64,000 nt of DNA from CAWFPR01 sp963817635 (GCA_963817635.1 CAWFPR010000026.1:62001-126000), one strand, 5' to 3'; positions 18,162 to 27,514 are shown, counted from the stretch's first letter. The notes: generated by a model not told the origin, from the letters alone. Numbers and translations are program-made.

Positions 18162-18929
18162 TCAACGGGTCGCCTCGAACACCGTCAGCACGCGCCGGGC
18201 GCTCTCCAGTTCGGCTTTCAGCGACTCCTCGAGAGGGCGCCCTCGGTATCGAATCGCGTCCGTCGGGCTGGACACGAGCAGGAGCAATCCTTCGAGATTC
18301 ACCTGCACACCCTCGAGGTCGTCCAATTCCCGCCTGCGTGCCGGGCTCAGGAACGCGCGCGCGGGAACCGGCTGGGGCGAGACGACGAGGTAGCGGCGAT
18401 CGAACGAGGGATCGTCGGCGAACTCCACGCGGCCACCTCCATGCTCGGCCGCCGCTTCGGTCATCGCATTGGCGGCCTGGACGGCCATCGTCGCCAGCGC
18501 TCCCGCGGCCGGCGCGGCGACGGCGCGTGGCACCAGTTGCATCCGCGGCGCCCGCAGGGTCTCGGGTGCGACGACGGCCACCACACGCGTCTCACGCGTT
18601 TCGCCACGCGTTGTCTGTCCACTCCTCCAGATCTCGCTCGTCTGCTCGAGATGGACCGTGACGGAGTAGCAGTTCACACCCGGTTCCGGATATCGGTAGA
18701 TGCGGGTCAGCGACCATGTCTGTTTAACGGTGGCGTTCGCGACAGGCGGGCGATGCAACGCGATGATCGCGGCCGTCAGCGCCGGATCGAGCGCGCTCAC
18801 GGGCTCCATGCCGAGCGCGGCCGGCGCCGCGTCCCATTCGCTGCGTTGCGCCTTTCTGCTGCGCATCACCACGATCGCGATCAGGACCAGAACTGCTGCG
18901 ACAGCGACCACCCAGGTGGTGCCACTCAT
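18162..18929 (-). CDS. Hypothetical protein with one N-terminal membrane helix
   Basis: 255 residues. One N-terminal TM helix (WVVAVAAVLVLIAIVVM) followed by a basic stretch, then a soluble domain probably facing the cytoplasm. It contains an Ala-rich helical stretch (AAGALATMAVQAANAMTEAA) and a C-terminal part with FDRRYLVVSPQPVPARAFLS. I do not recognise the family. The start at 18929 is supported by GGAGGGAGG just upstream; an ATG 30 bp earlier is less likely. It stands alone between a sigma factor gene and an ankyrin operon. Confidence 0.7.
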   Translation of the reverse strand: MSGTTWVVAVAAVLVLIAIVVMRSRKAQRSEWDAAPAALGMEPVSALDPALTAAIIALHRPPVANATVKQTWSLTRIYRYPEPGVNCYSVTVHLEQTSEIWRSGQTTRGETRETRVVAVVAPETLRAPRMQLVPRAVAAPAAGALATMAVQAANAMTEAAAEHGGGRVEFADDPSFDRRYLVVSPQPVPARAFLSPARRRELDDLEGVQVNLEGLLLLVSSPTDAIRYRGRPLEESLKAELESARRVLTVFEATR

Positions 18930-18969
18930 GAAGTGCCTCCCTCCGGCGCCATGCGCCACCCGATGATAA

Positions 18970-19002
18970 GGGCCCGTCCGGAAATACGTGCGTGATTCTG
19001 GC
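18970..19002 (+). repeat. Short dispersed repeat, copy 2
   Basis: GGGCCCGTCCGGAAATA followed by a diverged copy of GTGTGATTC. It lies upstream of the hypothetical gene starting at 18929 and matches the copy at 38785 over about 30 bp. Confidence 0.5.
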
Positions 19003-19117
19003 CGCCGAGGCGCCCGGATCGCAAGGCGCGAGAGGGAGCATGCACGGTTCTTTTTTCCATTTACCTTTTCCCATATTCCATCAGGCCGGCATTTTTTAGC
19101 GGCCTGCTAGGGCTAGA

Positions 19118-19597
19118 ATGTCGGCGGCCGCTGTGACAGCTCCTGCCGACCGTCCCGTGTTGTACGCGCTCTTTGGCCTGAATCGGGTGGGCCGAGTGAT
19201 CTACGGCACGCTCATCCTCCTGGCCGCTGCCGTCTTTCTCGGATGGACCATCGTGCTGCCTCGTCTCCGGTTCTCCGATCAGGACGAACAGCTGTTTCGC
19301 GCCGCTCGCCACGGGGATCGCGCCGGCGTCGAGCGAGCGCTGTCGGCCGGCGCGTCGCTGGACCACTCCGCACCAGTCGACGGAAAAACGGCCCTGTTCC
19401 GTGCGGCGATTTTCGGACATGCTGACGTCGTCCGGCTGTTGCTGGAACGCGGCGCCGATCCGCAGGCGCGCGGGGCTGACGGCCGATCGGCGCTGGACCT
19501 CGTGCTCGCCGCGCGCCGGGAGGAAAAGGATCCAGCCATCGCCCGCGCCCTCGATGCCGTCGCGGCCGTTCTGCGGGAGCCGGCGGCGGCGCGATGA
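19118..19597 (+). CDS. Membrane-anchored ankyrin-repeat protein
   Basis: 159 residues: one TM helix (YGTLILLAAAVFLGWTIV), then two to three ankyrin repeats (LFRAARHGDRAGVERALSAG; ALFRAAIFGHADVVRLLLER; GADPQARGADGRSALDLVLA). Ankyrin repeats bind protein partners; none can be named. Its stop overlaps the start of a second ankyrin gene by 4 bp (ATGA), so the two are translated together and probably work together. Confidence 0.8.
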   Translation: MSAAAVTAPADRPVLYALFGLNRVGRVIYGTLILLAAAVFLGWTIVLPRLRFSDQDEQLFRAARHGDRAGVERALSAGASLDHSAPVDGKTALFRAAIFGHADVVRLLLERGADPQARGADGRSALDLVLAARREEKDPAIARALDAVAAVLREPAAAR

Positions 19598-20256
19598 CAA
19601 CTGTTTCGAGACTTGCCATTGTCGCCGCCTGCGTGTTCGCGCTCGCGTCGTGCGGCGTGCGGCGCGCGCCTGACGGTGGCGAGCCCGAACAACAACTGGC
19701 GGCCGCCACGACTGCCGGAGACGTCGCGAAGGTGTCGCAACTTCTCCTGTCCGGCGCCGATCCGAACAAGATCGTGCGGGTCGGGGGCGACAGGCAATCC
19801 CCCTGGTTTCTTGCCCTCAGCCAGATTCGTCCGGGCCGGCCCGCCCTGGTGGAGATCGTCAAGTTGATGTTGAAGTCGGGTGCGGATCCCAACGAGGTGT
19901 GGGGTACGCGTATCGCAATTGGGCCCCGGCAGTCTGTCTGGCGACGATTTTGGTCTCAGGGTGGCACGAGGCTGGCGGGGTTCAGATCCGACAACCCGAT
20001 TCACGTCGCGACGTACGCGACGGCCGACGTCGTGCGCGCACTCGTTGCCGCGGGCTTCGATCCTCGATATGGGGAATCCGCGTTGGTGGGTGCGGTCGAG
20101 AGTGAAGACTCGGAGATGGTGCACACGCTGGTTGAAGCCGGCGTCGATGTCAACTGTCGACCGGGCGCCAACACGCCGCTCGTCGCGGCGATCGAAGCGA
20201 GGAACGTCGCACTGATGACCTACCTCGAAGAACACGGCGCGCGAGAGAAACCGTGA
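19594..20256 (+). CDS. Ankyrin-repeat lipoprotein
   Basis: 220 residues with a lipoprotein signal (lipobox ALASCG, about residue 20) and ankyrin repeats starting at LAAATTAGDVAKVSQLLLSG and continuing with VEIVKLMLKSGADPNEVWG, VVRALVAAGFDPRYGESALV and MVHTLVEAGVDVNCRPGANT. It is translationally coupled to the membrane ankyrin protein upstream. The lipid anchor suggests a periplasmic or outer-membrane location. No enzymatic domain. The 217 bp to the next gene show nothing convincing. Confidence 0.8.
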   Translation: MTTVSRLAIVAACVFALASCGVRRAPDGGEPEQQLAAATTAGDVAKVSQLLLSGADPNKIVRVGGDRQSPWFLALSQIRPGRPALVEIVKLMLKSGADPNEVWGTRIAIGPRQSVWRRFWSQGGTRLAGFRSDNPIHVATYATADVVRALVAAGFDPRYGESALVGAVESEDSEMVHTLVEAGVDVNCRPGANTPLVAAIEARNVALMTYLEEHGAREKP

Positions 20257-20473
20257 GCGGCGTCCCGGGGTCGTGCCCATCACTTGTCACAGATATCGGG
20301 CCCTGGCATCTCAAGGGCAGACTCGCGCCAACGAACGAAAAGGGAGCCGACACCGAGGGAGAGTTGATCGATAAGGTGGCAGCTCATGCGGCGCGGGATT
20401 ACGGCCTGCCCGAGGTGACGCCGGAGGTGGCGGCGAACGACAGAGCTGCGATCAGGCACGAGTAGAATCGAGC

Positions 20474-21079
20474 ATGACCGTTCACGCGGCGGAATCGAGC
20501 GACGCGGCCCTCGCGGCGCGGGCCGCGGCTGGGGACGATGCCGCCTTCGAAGCGCTCGTCGTGCGCTATGGGCACCGCGTGTTTCGCCTCGCGTGTCGTC
20601 TGACGAGCGAAACCGATGCGCCGGACGTCGTGCAGGACACCTTCCTTCAGGTCTATCGCCGCGTTGCGACGTTCCGAGGCGACGCCCAGTTCAGCACGTG
20701 GCTCTACCGGATCGCCACCAACGCCGGACTGATGAACCGCCGCGCTCGTGCGCGCCGGCCCGCCGTCTCGCTCGATGAACTGCTGCCGCGCTTCGATGCC
20801 GACGGAAGGCTCGAGAACACGCCCGATGCGCTGCGCATTGTGTCCCGCATAGACGAGCTGCTGGACAGGAACGTGCTGGCGACGAGGGCACGGGCCGCCA
20901 TCGACGGACTGCCCGATCTGTATCGGGAAGCGTTCGTACTCCGCGATCTGGAGGAACTCTCCACTGCCGAAGTGGCTGAGGTGCTGGGCATCGAACCGGC
21001 GACAGTACGCCAGCGCGTCCATCGAGCGAGGCTCATGGTGTGTGAATACCTGAGCGGGCTCGCCGGAGGCAGGCCATGA
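20474..21079 (+). CDS. ECF sigma factor, RpoE-like
   Basis: 201 residues: sigma2 (FEALVVRYGHRVFRLACRLT; DAPDVVQDTFLQVYRRVATF; FSTWLYRIATNAGLMNRRAR) and sigma4 (LPDLYREAFVLRDLEELSTA; then VRQRVHRARLMVCEYL). Short, without extra C-terminal domains. The next gene, overlapping by 4 bp, encodes a small zinc-finger protein typical of anti-sigma partners, so activity is probably controlled by it. Confidence 0.9.
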   Translation: MTVHAAESSDAALAARAAAGDDAAFEALVVRYGHRVFRLACRLTSETDAPDVVQDTFLQVYRRVATFRGDAQFSTWLYRIATNAGLMNRRARARRPAVSLDELLPRFDADGRLENTPDALRIVSRIDELLDRNVLATRARAAIDGLPDLYREAFVLRDLEELSTAEVAEVLGIEPATVRQRVHRARLMVCEYLSGLAGGRP

Positions 21080-21333
21080 ACGACATCGTCTGCATGTCGG
21101 GGGTCGAGCTGCTGATGGAGTACCTGGAAGGAACCCTGGCCCCGGATGTCCGCGCGGCCATCGAGGCGCATGTCGCCGGCTGCCCACGGTGCGAGGCGTT
21201 CGTCGCGTCGTACTGCGAGACGCCGCGCGTCGTGCGCGACGCGACCAGGTTGGAGATGCCGGCGGACCTGGAGGCGTCGCTGCTGGGTGCCTTGCGCACG
21301 GCGCGCGGCGCCGCCAGCGGGCGCGATGAGTGA
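21076..21333 (+). CDS. Zinc-finger anti-sigma-like protein
   Basis: 85 residues with the ZAS-type motif: a His followed by CPRC (AAIEAHVAGCPRCEAFVASY), preceded by the helix ELLMEYLEGTLAPDVRA. There is no TM helix, so it would be a soluble, cytoplasmic, redox- or metal-sensitive anti-sigma factor. ATGA overlap with the sigma gene implies equal production of both. Confidence 0.8.
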   Translation: MNDIVCMSGVELLMEYLEGTLAPDVRAAIEAHVAGCPRCEAFVASYCETPRVVRDATRLEMPADLEASLLGALRTARGAASGRDE

Positions 21334-21493
21334 CGCGACGAGTGACATGACGCCAGCGATGCACGAGCGGCCTCACGCGCGTCGGACGCACTGCGGCTGA
21401 TGTCGATCACGACCACGTTCTGTCAAGGCGCCGTCAAGACTGTCAGTTGACGTTTGAAATCACGCTCCGGCAACACGCGACTGGAGGAGGCCG

Positions 21494-22373
21494 ATGCACG
21501 TTCCCGCACGCGTTAGGTCCTGCGCTGCCGTCTCGACGCTGCTCGTTGTCGCCTCCGGAATGCTGATCGACGCCTCGGGGAGCCAGGACGCCATCTTCTC
21601 CGAAGCGCAGGCCTACGAACATTTCATGGGCCGGTGGAGCCTCAGCCTGGCTCCCCTCTTCGTCCGCTTTGCCGGCGTCCGTGACGGCGACACCGGTACT
21701 CGATGTCGGATGCGGCACCGGCGCGCTCACGGCAGCGGTCGCGAAGGCGGCGCTGTCGAGCCGCATCGTCGGCATCGATCCGGCCGCGCCGTACGTGGCG
21801 CTCGCGCAGGCGCGGCTTGGCAGCGCACGTGTCCATGTCGAGGTTGGCGACGCGCAGCAGATGCGCTTCGGCAACGCGATGTTCGACCGCACACTGTCGC
21901 TCCTGGTCGTGAACTTCATCCCGGACGTAGGCAAGGCACTGGGCGAGATGATCAGGGTCACCAGGCCGAAGGGAACGATCGCCGCGGCGGTCTGGGACTA
22001 CGGCGAGGGCATGGAGATGCTGCGCGTCTTCTGGGACGAGGCGGTGGCGCTCGCGCCGGCGAACGCCGCGAAGGACGAACGCAACATGCCGCTCTGCCGG
22101 CGGGGCGATCTCGCGGCGCTGTGGCGCAGCCAGGGTCTGCAGGACGTCGTCGAGGAGGCGCTCACGATAGAGACCCGCTTCGCGTCGTTCGACGACTTCT
22201 GGACGCCGTTTCTGGACAGGCAGGGGCCTGCCGGCGCATACGTGGCTTCCCTGTCAGCTGAAAACCGGGACGTATTGCGCGAACGGCTGCGCCGGAGGCT
22301 GCTCGGCACCGGCCCGGACACGGCCGTCGTCATGCACGCCCGCGCCTGGGCCGTGCGCGGCACCATTCCCTGA
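21494..22373 (+). CDS. SAM-dependent class I methyltransferase, one frameshift
   Basis: The first frame gives a hydrophobic N-terminus (AAVSTLLVVASGMLIDASG) and AYEHFMGRWSLSLAPLFVRF, typical of this methyltransferase group. Near 21695 the frame changes and motif I follows directly (TVLDVGCGTGALTAAVAKAA), then IVGIDPAAPYVALAQARLGS and the post-motif region ENRDVLRERLRRRLLGTGPD. The substrate is unknown. The N-terminal hydrophobic segment is unusual for a methyltransferase; the start at 21494 has GGAGG upstream but an internal start closer to AIFSEAQAYEHF is possible. Confidence 0.75.
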
Positions 22374-22385
22374 GGATTGCCTCGA

Positions 22386-22766
22386 CTAGCCCCGTCGCAG
22401 ACGCCACAGTCCGCGCGCCGAGAGGACGACGGACAAGAGCCCGCTCGCGCCAAGCGCGATGAGCGTCCAGACCCAGAAGAACATTCCGCTGGTATTGGCG
22501 ATCCGGCCGCCGGCAAGTCCCGCCCCCTGCATGTGGAGAACAGGGACGCCAGACCCCAGGAGCGCCCCGAGAAGCATGATGACCAGCCCCAATCGCCGGT
22601 CAGCCAGCACCAGCGTTCCGCAAAGCCAGACGGCCAGAATGAGCAGGCCCCAGAAGGCAGAGACGGTTCCCGGCTCGAGCCCGCGGGCGACTTCGTCCGC
22701 CCAGTGCAATGAGAAGAGGAGGATCGAGAGCAGAGACGTGATGGTGAGCGGGACTTGATGTTTCAC
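22386..22766 (-). CDS. Small integral membrane protein
   Basis: 126 residues with four predicted TM helices (LTITSLLSILLFSLHWADEV; VSAFWGLLILAVWLCGTLV; LGLVIMLLGALLGSGVPVL; MFFWVWTLIALGASGLLSVV). I do not recognise the family. The start overlaps the XRE regulator stop by 4 bp, so it is in an operon with it. Confidence 0.75.
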   Translation of the reverse strand: MKHQVPLTITSLLSILLFSLHWADEVARGLEPGTVSAFWGLLILAVWLCGTLVLADRRLGLVIMLLGALLGSGVPVLHMQGAGLAGGRIANTSGMFFWVWTLIALGASGLLSVVLSARGLWRLRRG

Positions 22767-23032
22767 TGGCTTGCGCTCCGTTCTCTTTTTCGTGCGACTG
22801 GCGGTCGCTCGCGTTCGGCGTGCCCGGCCTCGGATTCACACCGGAGAATGTCGCCAGGCTGGCACGAGAGCGCCTCGCAAATCGCATCGAGCGTGGAGAA
22901 GCGGATCGCGCGCGCCTTGCCGGTCTTGAGGATCGAGAGGTTGGCCAGCGTCATTCCGACCCGATCGGCCAGATCGGTCAGCGTCATTCGCCGGTCGTGG
23001 AGCATGTCGTCGAGCTTGACGGCGATCGCCAT
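22763..23032 (-). CDS. XRE-family (YozG-like) transcriptional regulator
   Basis: 89 residues with a helix-turn-helix (LTDLADRVGMTLANLSILKT; FSTLDAICEALSCQPGDIL). This compact type usually sits beside a DUF2975 membrane protein; the C-terminal remnant of such a gene is directly upstream (23036-23190). It probably regulates its own operon, which includes the small membrane protein downstream. Confidence 0.85.
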   Translation of the reverse strand: MAIAVKLDDMLHDRRMTLTDLADRVGMTLANLSILKTGKARAIRFSTLDAICEALSCQPGDILRCESEAGHAERERPPVARKRERSASQ

Positions 23033-23035
23033 GTC

Positions 23036-23190
23036 AGACCCTTCCTTCGAGGTCTTCGCGCATGAGCGTGCCTTCCGCGAACACCCGGGCCAGCAGGAAC
23101 GTGAGAAGTACGGCGAGCCACCCGTTGATCGAAAGCCGGCATCGAGACGGTCCAGGCGATCGCGCCGATGTCCGCAGGGGAAGAACCCCT
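23036..23190 (-). pseudogene. C-terminal remnant of a DUF2975-type membrane protein
   Basis: Reads DIGAIAWTVSMPAF in one frame and then LSINGWLAVLLTFLLARVFA, GTLMREDLEGRV and a stop just before the XRE gene. This is the end of DUF2975 proteins, the regular partners of YozG-type regulators. The N-terminal three TM helices are gone: the reading frame stops at the junction with the alcohol dehydrogenase gene, suggesting deletion or insertion at about 23190. Confidence 0.5.
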
Positions 23191-24240
23191 TTACCGGGGC
23201 GCGTTATTGGTCAGGATGACTTTCAACGCACCCTCTGCCGCCGCGTTTGCAAAGGTATCGTACGCCTTCATGGCGTCCTGGAGCGCGAAACGGTGGGTGA
23301 CGAGCTTCTGTGGCTGCAGCTTCCCCGATCGCACGACCTTGAGCAGCATCGGAGTGGTTGCGGTGTCAACCAGGCGTGTCGTGATCGTGATGTTGCGGTC
23401 CCAGAGCTTCTCGAGGTGCAGGTCGACAGACTTGCCGTGAACGCCGACGTTCGCGATTCTTCCACCCGCAGCAACGATTGCCTGGCAGATCTCGAAGGTG
23501 GCCGGTATACCGACCGCCTCGACGGCGACATCGACACCGGCGCCGTCGGTCAACGCCATCACGCGCTCCGCGGCTTTGCCGTCGGTGCTGTTGATCAGCG
23601 TCGTTGCGCCGAACGTCCCGGCAACCTCCAGCCGCTTGTCGTCGAGATCGATCATGAAGATCGTCGCCGGCGAATAGAACTGCGCGGTCAGCAGTACTGC
23701 GAGCCCGACCGGCCCGGCGCCGACGATCGCCACGCTGTCTCCTGGCTTGACCTGCCCATTCAGGACGCCGCATTCAAGGCCCGTCGGGAGGATGTCGCTG
23801 AGCATCACCAGGGCTTCCTCATTTGCGTCGGCGGGGATAGGGTACAGGCTCGTGTCGGCGTGCGGAATGCGCACGTACTCGGCCTGCGTCCCGTCGATGG
23901 TGTTTCCCAGGATCCACCCGCCGTGGCGGCAGTGCGAGTACATCGACCTCCTGCAGAAGTCGCATTTACCGCACGAGGTCACGCAGGAGATCAGGACCTT
24001 GTCGCCGGCGCGAACGCTGGTGACACCGGCTCCGACACGCTCGACGATGCCGATACCTTCGTGTCCGAGAATGCGTCCGTCTGTGACTGTAGGGAGGTCG
24101 CCTTTCAGGATGTGCAGGTCCGTGCCACAGATTGTCGTCGTCGTGACGCGTACGACGGCGTCCGACTGGTCCGTAATCGTCGGTTGCGGTTTCTCTTCCC
24201 AGGCACGGGCGCCTGGACCGTGATAGACAAGGGCCTTCAT
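23191..24240 (-). CDS. Zinc-dependent alcohol dehydrogenase (medium-chain family)
   Basis: 349 residues, intact. Catalytic zinc region TTTTICGTDLHILKGDLPTV and GRILGHEGIGIVERVG; structural zinc cysteines in CGKCDFCRRSMYSHC; nucleotide-binding motif VAIVGAGPVGLAVLLTAQFY followed by an acidic residue in IDLDDKRLEVA, which favours NAD over NADP. The family oxidises alcohols or reduces aldehydes; the substrate is unknown. ATG 24240 starts the canonical MKALVYHGPG; in-frame sequence upstream is not family-like. The 260 bp upstream show no gene. Confidence 0.9.
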   Translation of the reverse strand: MKALVYHGPGARAWEEKPQPTITDQSDAVVRVTTTTICGTDLHILKGDLPTVTDGRILGHEGIGIVERVGAGVTSVRAGDKVLISCVTSCGKCDFCRRSMYSHCRHGGWILGNTIDGTQAEYVRIPHADTSLYPIPADANEEALVMLSDILPTGLECGVLNGQVKPGDSVAIVGAGPVGLAVLLTAQFYSPATIFMIDLDDKRLEVAGTFGATTLINSTDGKAAERVMALTDGAGVDVAVEAVGIPATFEICQAIVAAGGRIANVGVHGKSVDLHLEKLWDRNITITTRLVDTATTPMLLKVVRSGKLQPQKLVTHRFALQDAMKAYDTFANAAAEGALKVILTNNAPR

Positions 24241-24499
24241 CGAGGAGAAGGATCCCGGATTCCCCTCAATCTCGCTGTTCACTTCAGGACAGCGCTCGGC
24301 GGCGTGTTGCGCCGCGAAACCGGCTGCGGCACGTGCCTGCTTATCAAGTTGCCGATATGAGCATCCGCGTACCGGCCGCCGAGAATCAGGGAATGGTGTT
24401 GGGGGGCAGTTGTCCCTGACGCTGGCCCCGCGCAGAAACGAACGGCGGCACAATGGCCGCCGTCCTCATGCGGAATACGAGCTGGATACGAGCGAGTTG

Positions 24500-24790
24500 T
24501 CAGGCCGCACGCTGGCGGCGGCGCGTGGCGACCCCAAGGGCAGAGGCGAGGCCCACGATCATCAGCGGCCCGCTCGACGGTTCAGGGACCGAGGCTGGGG
24601 CCGATATCGTCACGGTGCCCGTGGCGGGGCCGTGGAAAACAGACGAGACAGAATAGACGCCAGGCACAATCGTTGGAGTGTTCACCGAACCGCTGAACAT
24701 CTGCGGACCGTAGCTGTCGAAGACCAGCGCAAAGGTGTTCTCGTTCAGGATCGAGAGTGCCCCCCCGTAGCTGTTGACGTTGAAGAATAC
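24500..24790 (-). pseudogene. C-terminal part of a PEP-CTERM protein
   Basis: The C-terminus has the PEP-CTERM sorting signal: VPEPSSG, a hydrophobic helix (PLMIVGLASALGVAT) and a basic tail (RRRQR). Before it is a beta-rich segment (FALVFDSYGPQMFSGSVNTP; GVYSVSSVFHGPATGTVTIS). No signal peptide is found upstream; the open frame before about 24790 looks like non-coding composition. It is a truncated gene. PEP-CTERM proteins are processed by an exosortase, so one is expected elsewhere in the genome. Confidence 0.6.
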
Positions 24791-24977
24791 CCTCCTGATT
24801 CCCTCCCTCTTTGGTTTGGACACCATGGCTGTGAACAGCGCTGTGAAACCACCCTTTTGGCGGCGGGCACTATACCGGCCTTCCCGGCAGGCGGTCAATG
24901 GCGCGGCCACCAGCCAGGGGCGGCCGGAGCGCGTAGCGGCAGAGACGATCGCGCCCCTCGTGAGGTGAAGGATCCGC

Positions 24978-25454
24978 TCAGCGGCGAATGGCCCGCTGTA
25001 CGTCCGGCGCGGTCGCGTGAATCACGAAATCGAGCGTCTGGTCGATGATCAGCCGGGTGGCGGCGTCGTCATCACGGCCTTCGAAGCCGTGGTGGCCGGT
25101 CGGGTGATTGATCAGCGTGATCGGCGCGTTCTGGGTCAGGGCCAGCGACGCGAGCCGCGCAATCTCGGCATTGGTCTGAGCGGAGTCCAGGCCGGCCCGA
25201 ACCCACAGCAGCGGAAGGTCCTTCCGGAAGGTCTCGACGGAGCCGGCACCGTAGTAGAGCACGGCCGCCTTGACGGCCGTCAGGGTCGGGTTCTGAATTG
25301 CCGGTAACGATCTCTGCCCCCTCGTCAGCAGACGGCGCCTCGTACAGCCCGAGGAACGCGAGGAGCAGGTCGGGATCGAACCCTCGGCATATGTGGTCTT
25401 GCCGGAGCCTGGCAAGCCGGAGATGAGGTGCAGCGTTGGCTGTTGATCCGTCAT
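24978..25454 (-). pseudogene. Chimeric remnant: P-loop kinase start joined to a dienelactone-hydrolase-like end
   Basis: Starts with TLHLISGLPGSGKTTYAE, a Walker A of the zeta-toxin/AAA kinase type. The rest of the kinase is missing. After about 30 residues of unclear frame (a competing frame reads FDPDLLLAFLGLYEAPSADE), the sequence becomes VKAAVLYYGAGSVETFRKDL, then LLWVRAGLDSAQTNAEIARL and ITLINHPTGHHGFEG, which is the last third of a dienelactone-hydrolase-type alpha/beta hydrolase with the catalytic Asp and His regions. Two different genes appear to have been fused by a deletion. No function should be expected. Confidence 0.55.
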
Positions 25455-25700
25455 CGTACTTGTTCAGTGCGCCTGACGCCCGCGTGTCAGCCGCGACGGC
25501 TCAGGATCGCACCAGCCGTCGTCGGCTGCAGACGCTGATAGCCGACGGAGGGGTCGGCGGCAGGAACAGCCCGGTCGCGACAATGACGCCACGGGTGAGC
25601 GAGTGCGCGATCCCGATGCCGGCGGTCCAGCGCGCCTTGACTCGTCGCGGCGCAGTCGCGACCATCCTGCGCCGAGGATCCCGGTTGGTGCGGGCCGGAT

Positions 25701-27176
25701 TCACGAGCCTCGCCGATCGACACCCGGGCGGCGGGGCGCCGGCGCGCTCGGTTCCGATGCGACGAAGTCCGCGACTCTCGCCACCGGCAGATACACGTAT
25801 TGGAGGAACGGCTCGAACGGGAACTCGAGCGTCATCGCCCGGAAGCGCCCCATCACGCGGATCATCCGGCCGACGCTCGCGCCCCCGGGTTCCCGCACGC
25901 CGCGCAGCTGCCCGGCTGACGCCAGCCGGAGCAACGCTCCCGCCACGAAGAGCACGTAGAACGAGGACATCCGCGACACGCCCTCGGCCTCGAGAAGCGT
26001 CAGGAAAGCGCCGCCCAGCACCGGAGCGATGGCCGAGCCGGCGCCGAACGCGGCGCCGAATGTCGCCAGATAGCCAGGGCGACGGTCGGATGGCGCGAGC
26101 TTCAGCACGAGGTTGTTGACGTTCGTCTCGTACGCCGCAAAGCCGAGGCCCGACAGCACCTGGATGGCCGCGAGCGGCCACACGCGCTCCGGCGTCGTCG
26201 CAAGCCACAGGAGTGGCATCGCTCCCATGAAACACGTGCCCACCAGCACGACCGGCTTCGATCCGAAGTGATCCGCCAGTCTTCCCCAGCTGCGCGCCGA
26301 CCCGGCCATTGCCGCTGTCGTGACCGCCTTGTACAGCGTGATGACGGTGAACGGAAGCGAGAGGACCTGAATCTGGTAGACCGTGAAGAAGGGCGACGCG
26401 AAGTTGACCGCGAATCCCCACAGGAGCGCGAAACGAACCAGCCGGTAGAAGCTGCGATCGGAGGTCGCTTCGCGGAGCCACACGCGAAGCGGCGCCGCGG
26501 CCGCCATCGCGTGAGCCTGGTCGGCGGGCGCTCGCCACACGAGTACGATTCCGGCCAGACCGATTGCCATCCCGCCGAGAAAGACGACCGTGAAGCCGAG
26601 GATAGCCGCTTCGCCGCGACGCGGCAGCAAGTCGAGCCCGAATGCCGCAACCAGGGTCACCGCAAGTCCAACCGCCGCGATCGATCGATTGCGCCGTCCG
26701 AAAAAATCTCCCCGCAGCCGCAGCGGCAGCAGGTCGGCCATCCAGGCCACGACCGCCAGGTCGTAGAGCGACGCGCCGATCGACGATGCGGCGACGACGC
26801 CAAGCAACAGAGCGGAACGGTATCCGGGCGTGCTGAGAAACGGGATGAGCGCGGCCCCAAGCAGCGGCACCCGGCCGGCTATTGCGCCCCACAGGGCGAC
26901 GGTTCGCCAGCGACCGACACGCTCCAGGTGGCGCCAGGTCAGCAACTGCGAGAGCCGGAGCAGGAAGGGCAACGCCGCCAGCACACCGACCAGCATCGAG
27001 CCGGCGCCGATCGTGATCGCAAAACCCGTCAGCACGATGTCGCCGGTCAACTGCGCCATGGCCGACAGGGCGCCTCCCTCGATGGCCATGTGGCGCGCCA
27101 GGCGCTCGTACGGCACGTCGCTCGAGCGCTGACCGGCTGAAGCTTCGACGCGGGTATCGTCTGTCGGCGCAGGCAT
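25701..27176 (-). CDS. MFS transporter
   Basis: 491 residues, about 12 TM helices in two bundles (IVLTGFAITIGAGSMLVGVL; SALLLGVVAASSIGASLYDL; LALLWGFAVNFASPFFTVYQ-type segment near 26400; LATFGAAFGAGSAIAPVLGG). The loop LRLRGDFFGRRNRSIAAVG resembles the G-x-x-x-D/R-R-x-G loop 2-3 or 4-5 motif of the superfamily. The substrate is unknown; the C-terminal cytoplasmic extension of about 60 residues is not recognised. Intact frame. The 246 bp downstream show no gene. Confidence 0.85.
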   Translation of the reverse strand: MPAPTDDTRVEASAGQRSSDVPYERLARHMAIEGGALSAMAQLTGDIVLTGFAITIGAGSMLVGVLAALPFLLRLSQLLTWRHLERVGRWRTVALWGAIAGRVPLLGAALIPFLSTPGYRSALLLGVVAASSIGASLYDLAVVAWMADLLPLRLRGDFFGRRNRSIAAVGLAVTLVAAFGLDLLPRRGEAAILGFTVVFLGGMAIGLAGIVLVWRAPADQAHAMAAAAPLRVWLREATSDRSFYRLVRFALLWGFAVNFASPFFTVYQIQVLSLPFTVITLYKAVTTAAMAGSARSWGRLADHFGSKPVVLVGTCFMGAMPLLWLATTPERVWPLAAIQVLSGLGFAAYETNVNNLVLKLAPSDRRPGYLATFGAAFGAGSAIAPVLGGAFLTLLEAEGVSRMSSFYVLFVAGALLRLASAGQLRGVREPGGASVGRMIRVMGRFRAMTLEFPFEPFLQYVYLPVARVADFVASEPSAPAPRRPGVDRRGS

Positions 27177-27514
27177 GGACGGGCGATGCGAACGGAGTCC
27201 GAGCAGTGTATCGCGTCACGAGTGAAATGTGTCGGCGACTCCTGGCTCGTTGTCGCCTGCCACCTTGCCTGCGCCTCGTCTCACCGCAAGCTCGACAGGA
27301 AGGTGAGAAGAAGCGCCGTCATTTCGCTTGGCTTGCGGAGCCCAACCCTCATACGATTCGGACCGCAATAACGGGGAATTGGCTCAACCCTCACCAACAG
27401 ACCGACACGACACCGCGTCAATCCGCTCATCTTCGTCCGAAGGCGGCGGACTTCGCACGGCCTGCCCGCCAGCCGCGGGACGCGCGCATTCGTGGTGAGC
27501 ATGGGGAGAAGATC
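27177..27514. other. 338-bp divergent intergenic region
   Basis: Lies between the MFS gene (minus) and the tachylectin-like gene (plus). It should hold both promoters. GGGGAGAAG at 27503-27511 is the ribosome binding site for the start at 27515. I see no RNA gene, repeat or convincing operator. An in-frame open stretch upstream of 27515 has no coding character. Confidence 0.4.

Noticed and set aside
20253..20465. Small ORF after the ankyrin lipoprotein gene (GTGA overlap)
   Set aside because: Overlap is suggestive, but the 70-residue translation shows no structure or family and GC pattern is not codon-like.
23062..24360. 432-codon open frame on the plus strand
   Set aside because: Antisense to the intact alcohol dehydrogenase; shadow.
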